NCBI RefSeq assembly: GCF_003634705.1
Contig: NZ_RBWU01000002.1
Coordinates: 682,001-746,000, forward strand
Direction: 5' to 3'
DNA length: 64,000 nt
DNA from: Actinomadura pelletieri DSM 43383
GTDB taxonomy: Bacteria; Actinomycetota; Actinomycetes; Streptosporangiales; Streptosporangiaceae
Under the pieces are notes generated by a model that was given only the letters and a program-made list of their open reading frames with translations, ran no database searches and was not told the origin of the DNA. Shown here piece by piece: positions 57,584-64,000 of the stretch; within the stretch, counting starts at the first letter, position 1, and every line of letters starts with the position of its first letter. The position numbers were made by a program, and so were the translations under genes.

Positions 57584-58911
57584 TGAACCAGAGATTGCGG
57601 CGCCTTCTCGCCGCAGGCTCCGCCGCCGCATGCGCGATCGCGCCGGTGGCGGGCTGTTCCAGCGACGACAAGAAGCCGGAACCGGGACGGAGCACTGCTG
57701 CCGGACATCCCGGAACGGGCCGTTTCGCCTCGTCCAATCCCGGCTCGGTCAACACCTACTGGATCAGTGCGCCGGACGGGCTGATCCTCATCGACACCCT
57801 GCGCACCCCGACCGACGCCCGCAAGGCCGTGGCAGAGATCAAGAAGACCGGCGAACCGGTGGCCGCGATTTTGCTCACCCACTCCCATCCCGACCATGTC
57901 GGCGGCGCGGGCGCCTTCCGCGAGGCGTTCCCCAAGGCCCCGATCTACGCGTCCAAGGCGACCGACACGACGATGCGGGAGGACAAGCGAGGTTTCTATC
58001 CCCTCGCCCGTTCGGCCAACCCGGCCTTCCCCGCGAAGCCCATCTACGCCGACCGTGTCTTCGAGGACGGCGCACCGTTGCAGATCGCGGGACTCCGCCT
58101 GGAGACCGCCGGATTCGCGCACGGTGAGTCCGACACCGCGACCGTCTACCACCGTCCCGACACCGGCGACCTGTTCTCCGGCGACCTGGCGACCGGCAAG
58201 GTCACCCCCGCACTGATCGAGGGGACCAGTTGCGGTTGGCTCCAGGTCCTCGACCGGCTCGGCTGGCGCTTCCCCGGCGCCAAGACCATGTACCCCGGAC
58301 ACGGCGCCACGGGTCCGGCCCGCGCGTTGATCGAAGAGCAACGCCGGTATCTGCGGGCGTTCCGCGGCCTGGTCCGTCCAGCCGTCGCCCCGAACTCGCC
58401 CGAGGGCAGGACGGTCGGCACCGGCGAGCAGAAGTCGATCATCGCCGAACTCGACCGGGCCTACCCGGGCCACCCGCCGGTCGCGGACCTCCCGACCATC
58501 GTGCAGGAGAACATCAAGGCCGTCGCGCGGGAACTCGCCGCCGAGGACCCCGCGAAGACACCCGCCGCCTGTGCGGACCGCCCCGCGCAAGGGTTGCTCC
58601 CGCCGGTGAGCGCCTACGTCAACGCGGTCAACGGCCGGAACCTCGACGCGTTGGCGGGCGCGTTCGCCACGGACGCCGAGCTCATCGACGTCGGACGGCG
58701 CTTCACCGGCCGCGCCGCCATCCGCGCCTGGGCCGAGGCCGAGGTCATCGGCGGTCGCCTGACCGTCATCAGGGTCGCCGAGAACCGCCCCGGCCACCAA
58801 CGCCTCCTGGTGCGCTTCGCCCCCGGCGGACAAGGGGGCTTCGAGGCCTACTACGCCTTCACCGTGGACGGATCGTCCATCACCAGAGCCGAACTGACCT
58901 ACGCGAACTGA
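57583..58911 (+). CDS. Lipoprotein: metallo-beta-lactamase domain fused to a SnoaL-like domain
   Basis: A 442-residue exported lipoprotein (lipobox VAGC near residue 25). The MBL domain has LLTHSHPDHVGGAGAF near 99 (intact HxHxDH), GFAHGESDTATVY, LFSGDLATGK and MYPGHGATG. The last 110 residues are a SnoaL/NTF2-like fold (VSAYVNAVNGRNLDALAGAFATDAELIDVGRRFTGRAAIRAW). Substrate unknown. The ATG lies inside the stop region of a SnoaL remnant. Confidence 0.87.
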   Translation: MNQRLRRLLAAGSAAACAIAPVAGCSSDDKKPEPGRSTAAGHPGTGRFASSNPGSVNTYWISAPDGLILIDTLRTPTDARKAVAEIKKTGEPVAAILLTHSHPDHVGGAGAFREAFPKAPIYASKATDTTMREDKRGFYPLARSANPAFPAKPIYADRVFEDGAPLQIAGLRLETAGFAHGESDTATVYHRPDTGDLFSGDLATGKVTPALIEGTSCGWLQVLDRLGWRFPGAKTMYPGHGATGPARALIEEQRRYLRAFRGLVRPAVAPNSPEGRTVGTGEQKSIIAELDRAYPGHPPVADLPTIVQENIKAVARELAAEDPAKTPAACADRPAQGLLPPVSAYVNAVNGRNLDALAGAFATDAELIDVGRRFTGRAAIRAWAEAEVIGGRLTVIRVAENRPGHQRLLVRFAPGGQGGFEAYYAFTVDGSSITRAELTYAN

Positions 58912-58930
58912 TCGAAGGAGCCGAACGTTC

Positions 58931-59824
58931 ATGACCTCCAGGAAGAAGGTCGAGTTCCCCGCCGACGGTGTCACGCTGACCGGCAACCTGTTCCTGCCGG
59001 ACGGCGCCGACCCGGCGCCGGGCATCGCCGTGGCGGGCACCTGGACGAGCGTCAAGGAACTGATGGCCGACCGGTACGCCGAACGGCTCGCCGACCGCGG
59101 GTTCGCCGCACTGTCCTTCGACTTCACCGGCTACGGCGAATCCGAAGGCGAGCCGCGCGACTACGAGTCGCCGGAGCTGAAGGTCCGCGACATCGAGCAC
59201 GCGGTGACCTTCCTCGCCGGACATTCCGCCGTGGACGCCACCCGTCTCGGCGCCCTCGGCGTCTGCGCGGCCGCGATGTACATGAGCGGGAATGCCGTCC
59301 GCGACCCCCGCATCCGGTCGCTGGCACTCGTCGCGCCGTGGCTGCACGACCCCACGATCTGCCGGGACGCGTACGGCGGAGAAGAGGGTGTCGCGGCCAA
59401 ACTCGCCGAGGCCGAGCGGGCGCGCGAGCAGTACGAGAAGACCGGCGTGGTCGAGTACGTGCCGGTCGTCAGCGGTTCCGACCCCCGCGCCGCGATGCCG
59501 TTCGACATCGACTTCTACCTGAACCCCGACCGCGGCGGCCTGCCGCAGTGGCCCAACCGCTTCGCGGTGATGGCCTGGGAGGGCTGGCTCCGCTACGACT
59601 CGATCTCCCTGGCGCCGCGCCTCACCCAGCCCGTCCTGCTCGTCCACAGCGAGGACGCCGCCATCCCCGACGGCGCCAAGCGCTTCCACGCCGCACTGGC
59701 CGGCCCCAAGGAGTTCGTCTGGACGGAGGGCGACCAGTTCGACTTCTACGACCAGGAACCACAGGTCACAACGGCGACGGACGCCGCGGCGGCCCACTTC
59801 ACCCGCACGCTGTCCGCCGACTAG
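58931..59824 (+). CDS. Alpha/beta hydrolase with a cysteine at the nucleophile elbow
   Basis: A 297-residue dienelactone-hydrolase-like protein: TWTSVKELMADRYAERLADRGFAALSFDFTGYGESEG, then ALGVCAAAMYMSGNAV with Cys at the nucleophile position, and the acid in VLLVHSEDAAIPDGAKRF. The C-terminal WTEGDQFDFYDQEP has Gln-Phe-Asp where relatives show a His nearby, so the third triad member is uncertain. A good ribosome site (GAAGGAG) precedes the ATG. It follows the MBL-SnoaL lipoprotein gene by 19 bases and may be coexpressed. Confidence 0.87.
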   Translation: MTSRKKVEFPADGVTLTGNLFLPDGADPAPGIAVAGTWTSVKELMADRYAERLADRGFAALSFDFTGYGESEGEPRDYESPELKVRDIEHAVTFLAGHSAVDATRLGALGVCAAAMYMSGNAVRDPRIRSLALVAPWLHDPTICRDAYGGEEGVAAKLAEAERAREQYEKTGVVEYVPVVSGSDPRAAMPFDIDFYLNPDRGGLPQWPNRFAVMAWEGWLRYDSISLAPRLTQPVLLVHSEDAAIPDGAKRFHAALAGPKEFVWTEGDQFDFYDQEPQVTTATDAAAAHFTRTLSAD

Positions 59825-59940
59825 CCTGACGCGTCCGGACGACGTTCCGCCGCACACCGAACACCGGGCACGCGCACCTGGACGCCGGCGCTGTCCGGTT
59901 TCGGGGCGGTCGGCGTGATGGACGCCCCGCGGTAGACGTG

Positions 59941-61182
59941 TCAACGAAGGTCGACGGTGATATCCGCGTCGGTGAGGAACTCGAGGATGTCCCGCAGAGT
60001 GGTCCTGGGATGCCAGCCGCGGATGTCGTAGGACGGGCGGTCGTAACCCGGGACGAGGTGGCGGCGCGCCACGTCGGAGTGGTGCCAGCGCAGACGGAAC
60101 GGAGGGGTCGCACCCCACTCGCCGCGCAGGCATTCACCAAGCCCTTGCGGATCCCAGCCGAAGTAGCCGCCGGGTCCGTTGACGGCCTCGCCGAGGGCGC
60201 AGTAGAAGCCTTCGAGGTCGGTGACGTAGCGGCCGTCCAGGTCGTAGGTGCGTCCCGGCGGCCGGTCCGGCTGGTCGTGGAGATGGTGACTCACCGCCGC
60301 CCGGCACCATTCGTTGCGCAGCGCCCGGTCGTAGCCGGACCACAGGTTCGGCCGGGTGGGACGGCCCTCGTGCCAGAGATCCCAGATCTCTCGGGCGCCG
60401 TGCGGAAGGGGATCGGCGAACCCGCTGTCCAAGTCGATGTCGACCAGTCCGACGCCCAGGGGGCTGGGACGCGTCCCGGTCACGGTCACCGAGAGCATGT
60501 GACTCGTGGAGACGACGTTCCCACCCCGGTCCACAGCGTGGATCATCGCCCGGAAATGGCTGCGCCGGGCTGATCTCCGTTCCAGCATGTCCTGCAGCGG
60601 AGGTGCGGGACGGCAACCGACGAGCGTCACCGGCCGGATGGGCGGACGAGCACGTTCCCGGAAGATCCCATCGGTCCTGTGACAGCGTCCCAGAGCACTT
60701 CCGTCCGTGTCGGAGAGCACGAACGCCTGCGCGGCCGGTGGCCGCGCGGGAGGCCAGTGGTCCTCGGGCAGTATTCGCAGATACCCGCGCAGGTCGATAT
60801 CCATGAGCCCGGACCCGGCCGGCGAGGGGCGTTGGCCGATGACCGTGACGTCGCACAACTCTTCCATGCACGAGCAACCATGCGAATAGCGTTGGCAGCC
60901 GCGCGGGAGCGGCCGCTCCGGATCGTGTACCGGATCCAGAATGATGCTCGCCAGCCATGCCTGATCGGTTCCGATGAGGGATAGGACGTCCCGCAAGGTC
61001 CCCGCCGGCTCGCAGCCGATCAGCGTGTACAACTCCGCGACCGGAGCCGGCGCGGGCTCAACGAACAAACCGTCGATGTCGACGCACAACGCCAGAGATC
61101 TCTCTTGAGCGCTCTCCTCGTCACGTTCGTCGTCGACCAGCAGCCACCTCGGCGCGACGGGCTGCTCGACCCACTCCGACAT
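59941..61182 (-). CDS. Barstar-domain protein with two internal repeats
   Basis: A 413-residue protein. The C-terminal part is Barstar-like: TYDLDGRYVTDLEGFYCALGEAV, GPGGYFGWDPQGLGECLRGEWGATPPF. Before it are two related repeats, each with a [LV]xGCxPAxxLxDxL segment and VTVxGxRPSPxGxGLxDIDL (first GCEPAGTLRDVL/IGQRPSPAGSGLMDIDL, then GCRPAPPLQDML/TGTRPSPLGVGLVDIDL). A third GWHPRTTLRDIL copy closes the chain. Barstar proteins neutralise barnase-type RNases; no RNase gene is seen nearby. The ATG follows an in-frame GTG six bases upstream. Confidence 0.8.
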   Translation of the reverse strand: MSEWVEQPVAPRWLLVDDERDEESAQERSLALCVDIDGLFVEPAPAPVAELYTLIGCEPAGTLRDVLSLIGTDQAWLASIILDPVHDPERPLPRGCQRYSHGCSCMEELCDVTVIGQRPSPAGSGLMDIDLRGYLRILPEDHWPPARPPAAQAFVLSDTDGSALGRCHRTDGIFRERARPPIRPVTLVGCRPAPPLQDMLERRSARRSHFRAMIHAVDRGGNVVSTSHMLSVTVTGTRPSPLGVGLVDIDLDSGFADPLPHGAREIWDLWHEGRPTRPNLWSGYDRALRNEWCRAAVSHHLHDQPDRPPGRTYDLDGRYVTDLEGFYCALGEAVNGPGGYFGWDPQGLGECLRGEWGATPPFRLRWHHSDVARRHLVPGYDRPSYDIRGWHPRTTLRDILEFLTDADITVDLR

Positions 61183-61247
61183 GATCACGCCGCCAAGGCT
61201 AACCGCCGAGCCGCTCGCGCTTCCGGGCCTTCCTCACATGCGGCAGG

Positions 61248-61694
61248 TCACCGGCTCCACAGCGGCGGATCCGGCTGCGGGTTGACGCCTTCGCGAAGTG
61301 ACTCTCGGGTGATTCGCCAGCGGACACCTCCACACGGCTGTGGCGGCCCGAGCGTTGCCGCGCGACCGTCGGCGGTCTGGGCGAACAGGTAGTTTCCCTC
61401 TCTGGGAATTCGATAACGACGTTTACAGTCATCTCCACCATCGACCGGCCGTTCTGCTCCGGGGGCGATCTCCAAGGGCATGGCGGTAGTTCGAAATCCC
61501 GTGGTCGCGTCGTAATGAGCGATGCGCACCGGACTACGGGTCTCATTTATTATGGTGACGTTCGTGTCAGGGAAGGCGTCCTCCTCTCTCCCCACCGGAA
61601 ACATGGCGTAAAAGAATACAATAATGGCCAAGGCTGTAACAGAAAATAAAATGATCGATAATACGCACCCTATATCCTTCAGTGTTTGATACAT
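61248..61694 (-). CDS. Single-pass membrane protein, unknown function
   Basis: A 148-residue protein with one N-terminal membrane helix (IGCVLSIILFSVTALAIIVFFYAMF) and an outer Cys-containing domain (NVTIINETRSPVRIAHYD, GGDDCKRRYRIP, PPQPCGGVRWRI), which suggests a small beta-sandwich. AGGGA precedes the ATG. The gene is AT-richer than surroundings. No family is recognised. Confidence 0.75.
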   Translation of the reverse strand: MYQTLKDIGCVLSIILFSVTALAIIVFFYAMFPVGREEDAFPDTNVTIINETRSPVRIAHYDATTGFRTTAMPLEIAPGAERPVDGGDDCKRRYRIPREGNYLFAQTADGRAATLGPPQPCGGVRWRITRESLREGVNPQPDPPLWSR

Positions 61695-62283
61695 GACTTT
61701 CCCTGCATGCCGGGTGACCAGGCCCCCGGAGGTCGCGTGTCATGGGTCCCCGTCGGGGGTCTTCGTCCGTCTGGTTTCGCACGAACTCTAGCGTTCCGCT
61801 CCGAAAACGGTCAGCCAGTCGGTCACGGTAATGGAATAGGGGTGGGCGTTCCTCAGACGAGCCCGATCCCGAAGTCGCGCCTGGGAGTGCACCGGTGCGG
61901 GGACCCATACAGCGTCCGCGTAATTCCAAAAATCTCGATCATCAACAGCGTGCGTGGCAGTGGCGATGGCCAGCCGCACCGCTGAAGAGAATTCCTCCTC
62001 GGGGCAGACTCGGAGCCTCCCGCATAGGGTTTCGGTCCGCGGAGGTGAACCGGGCGGCCGACGTCGACGGTCCGCGGGGGCTGCTGCATGTGGTCACCGA
62101 CTGCCCGGCCCCTACCCGAAGGTCCACAGAGCGTCGGCGGGGTGAAGTCCGCAGGCGCGCGTCGGTGACGGCCGCATCGCCGGCCCACCCCACGCCGTCC
62201 CAAAAAACCCATTACGTCCCTGCCGACGGTCGGAAATCGACTGCGACCGATGAGTTTGCGGGACTGGGACGGTCAGTCCGTCC
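61695..62283. other. Intergenic stretch of about 590 bases, mixed composition
   Basis: The left half is AT-richer than the window average. A 64-codon minus-strand frame from GTG 61979 (MRLAIATATHAVDDRDFWNY...) has protein-like composition but no good ribosome site, and is not called. Nothing else is recognised. The right end leads into the GyrI-like gene. Confidence 0.4.
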
Positions 62284-62772
62284 ATGACGACAGAACCCAA
62301 GATCGAGGAACGGGCCGCGCAGCCGTACGTGGCGATCAGACGCCGGGTCACCATGCAGGCCATCGGCGAGATCGCCGACCGCATCCCGGAACTCTTCGGC
62401 TGGCTCGGCGCGCACGGGATCGCCCCGGCCGGAGCGCCCTTCCTCAAGTACAACGCGTTCGCCGCGGATGGCGAGATGGAGATCGAGGCGGGAGTTCCCG
62501 TCCTGACGCCGATCGAGCCCGACGGCGAGGTCCTCGCGGGAACACTGCCCGCCGGGCGATACGCGACCGTCACCTACATCGGCCACCCCGACGGGCTGCT
62601 GAAGCGCACCACCGAGTTGCTCGACTGGGCCAAGGCCGAACAGTTGACCTGGGACGTCACCAACGACCGCTGGGCCTGTCGCCTCGAAATCTACGAAACC
62701 GACCCCACCCGAGAACCCGACCTCACCAAGTGGGAGACCGAACTCGCCTTCAAACTCGCCGACCACTCCTAG
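62284..62772 (+). CDS. GyrI-like (AraC effector-binding) domain protein
   Basis: A 162-residue protein: IEERAAQPYVAIRRRVTMQAIGEIADRIPELFGWL, PFLKYNAFAADGEMEIEAGVPV, LPAGRYATVTYIGHPDGLLKRTTELLDWA and CRLEIYETDP. This is the stand-alone small-molecule-binding domain also found in AraC-type regulators and GyrI. It may bind drugs or metabolites. A decayed AraC gene converges on it, which may be chance. Confidence 0.88.
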   Translation: MTTEPKIEERAAQPYVAIRRRVTMQAIGEIADRIPELFGWLGAHGIAPAGAPFLKYNAFAADGEMEIEAGVPVLTPIEPDGEVLAGTLPAGRYATVTYIGHPDGLLKRTTELLDWAKAEQLTWDVTNDRWACRLEIYETDPTREPDLTKWETELAFKLADHS

Positions 62773-62924
62773 CAAACCCGCCCCGCGACCACAGAGTCTG
62801 GGAGACGCCCCCATGGGCCTAATGGTTGTCCCCAGGCCAACTCCACGAAGCAGGAGTAGCGCGAGCGTGCAGCCCTTGGGCTGAGGGCCCGTCCGAACGA
62901 TTGCGTCTCATCCGGGCCATCGGG

Positions 62925-63313
62925 CCGATATCGAGTTCCGGTGGCCCGTGGGCCGCATGCCGTGCAGGCGCTTGAACGCCACGCTCAAGGCGTATCCGTA
63001 GGAATAGCCGACCATTCAGACGATGGTGTCCACCGTGTGGCCGGCGCCGGAGCAGGTCCGCGGCCAGGGCGATCCTCCAACTCACCAAATAGGCCATCGG
63101 CGGCTCACCGACCAGCGCGATGAACCGCCGGGCGAGTACCGCCCGTGAGACCCCACCCTGACCGCCGGGTCCGCCATCGTCCCACCGGATCGTCCAGCGC
63201 ACGGCACCATCCCGGAGCGTAGCCATCCGGGCGTCGAGCCGGCTACGCAGTGCCGACACCAACATCAGGTTCGCCCGCCGTTTTCCTCGTAGGTACCGCC
63301 CCATGTTCAGCAC
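62925..63313 (-). pseudogene. Decayed AraC-family regulator
   Basis: The minus strand reads LMLVSALRSRLDARM and GVSRAVLARRFIALVGEPPMAYLVSWRIALAADLLR, the end of the cupin part and first HTH of AraC regulators. After that the frame is lost. The second HTH is recognisable in another frame (VDTIV, a stop, VGYSYGYALSVAFKRLHGMRPTG). There is also a deletion between the two N-terminal pieces. At least one frameshift and one in-frame stop show it is not functional. Confidence 0.8.
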
Positions 63314-63545
63314 CAGGGGTCCAGTGATGCCCCCGTCACGATCAAAGATCGTGCGGGGATTACCTCCCGGGCACGCCGGAGCACCTCACCGCGCCCGCTC
63401 CTGCCGGTCATGCCGGTGACCAGTAGGAATCTGGCGGTAAATCGTTGAAGTTTGGCAGTTTCCCGGCTGTGCTCGGCGACTCATTGTGGCAATAATCGTG
63501 TTCACCGAAACGCGCGGTGCGCGTATTACCGGGACGGGGACCCTG

Positions 63546-64000
63546 ATGAAACGTCGTATGTTCACGCTGCTCAGTGCCACCGGATTTCTCATGCTCGGGG
63601 CGCTGCCCGCCCATGCCGGATCACCTTCTCCGGCTCCGAGTAAAGAGCCGCAGGTATCGGCGTTCGCTTCGGTGGACGCTACGGATCTGCAGCGGAAGAT
63701 CGATCGGCACATCGCCAAGTACAGCGGCAGGCAGAAGGGCAAGAACCAGATCGAATGGGCTGGCGGCAAGGTCGTCATGACCTTCCCCCTGCCGCAGAAG
63801 ACCGATGACGTGTCCGCCTACGCTCGAATCCACTGCAGGTACGGATACTACTGCGTTTACGAGCACGCCCTTTGGGACCGTGAAGGCGGCGCGATGATCA
63901 ACTTCTACGACTACGGTAAGTACAACCTGGAGCACTACGGCTGGTCCCGCCGGGCCAGCGCGCTTGAGAACAACCAGTCGGGCGCGGCCATAGGGGCGCT
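63546..64000 (+). CDS. Secreted I36-like protein, N-terminal part (cut by window end)
   Basis: An exported protein running off the right edge. Signal peptide (MFTLLSATGFLMLGALPAHA), then a spacer and the I36/crystallin-like segment ARIHCRYGYYCVYEHALWDREGG, ending with an unfinished domain (FYDYGKYNLEHYGW ... SALENNQSGA). It is related in domain type, but not in DNA sequence, to the two I36 proteins at 42-44 kb. GGGGA precedes the ATG. Confidence 0.83.
   Translation, partial: MKRRMFTLLSATGFLMLGALPAHAGSPSPAPSKEPQVSAFASVDATDLQRKIDRHIAKYSGRQKGKNQIEWAGGKVVMTFPLPQKTDDVSAYARIHCRYGYYCVYEHALWDREGGAMINFYDYGKYNLEHYGWSRRASALENNQSGAAIGA

Noticed and set aside
61788..61979. 64-codon minus-strand frame MRLAIATATHAV...
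   Set aside because: Protein-like composition, but the GTG start has its only purine-rich site 13 bases away and no family is recognisable.

Overview
The window is high-GC DNA (about 70 % by eye) with dense ATGA/GTGA-overlapping operons, frequent GTG starts, twin sets of secreted proteins and typical actinobacterial families (DUF3052, WYL regulators, TerD fusions, NBR1-like Ig domains, peptidase-inhibitor I36 proteins, TauE/CstR sulfur loci). It is most likely a soil actinomycete chromosome, perhaps of the Thermomonosporaceae/Streptosporangiales type; the genus is inference. I saw no tRNA, rRNA, CRISPR array or intact insertion sequence.

1-8.8 kb is an aromatic-ring catabolic island. A TetR regulator and an acyl-CoA ligase (cut by the window edge) lie on the minus strand. 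Divergent from them is a tight operon: C-C hydrolase, LigA-like small subunit and LigB-type extradiol dioxygenase, Rieske ferredoxin, ring-hydroxylating oxygenase alpha and beta, dihydrodiol-type SDR, LLM flavin oxidoreductase and ferredoxin reductase. Together they form a full dioxygenation, rearomatisation, meta-cleavage and hydrolysis set, with palindromic sites next to the regulator. 8.9-12.8 kb holds two secreted serine hydrolases and a PLP threonine-dehydratase-like enzyme.

12.8-17 kb is lower in GC and accessory: a TPR-like protein, a secreted DUF4360 protein, and a convergent pair made of a small membrane protein and a SEFIR-domain protein that resembles a TIR-like immune module. 17-24.3 kb is a mixed region with an alpha/beta hydrolase lacking the usual serine, an MBL protein, a TMEM175-like channel, a GH20 hexosaminidase with a chitin-binding tail, an AlkB homologue, a lipoprotein and a LysR regulator. 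24.4-26.4 kb is an ArsR regulator divergent from a Cys-rich flavoprotein.

26.4-39.1 kb is the most interesting part. An IclR regulator sits between two divergent operons (SMP-30 lactonase and U32-like protein; amidohydrolase, aldehyde dehydrogenase, GH4 glycosidase, sugar ABC importer, D-threonine-aldolase-like PLP enzyme, SDR). A secreted GH114 endo-alpha-1,4-polygalactosaminidase closes the region. The same 16-base palindrome, RTTCGAWATNTCGAAC, stands upstream of all three outward transcription units. This suggests a single regulon for import and oxidative breakdown of a galactosamine-containing polymer.

39-47.2 kb carries a PepSY protein and a membrane protein, then a cell-wall cluster: two proteins with an almost identical I36 domain fused to SpoIID or M23 domains, an M15-like peptidase, a small secreted protein, an HTH/NBR1-Ig protein and a membrane protein followed by a nested hairpin. 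47.4-54.1 kb has a NarL-type two-component pair, an exonuclease-BRCT-TerD fusion, a VOC protein divergent from a WYL regulator, and DUF3052. 54.1-57.3 kb is a sulfide/persulfide locus (TauE, rhodanese, MBL-rhodanese, CstR) with two CstR-type operators. The end of the window holds an MBL-SnoaL lipoprotein, a Cys-nucleophile hydrolase, a repeat-containing Barstar protein, a GyrI-like protein, a decayed AraC gene and a third I36 protein cut by the window end.
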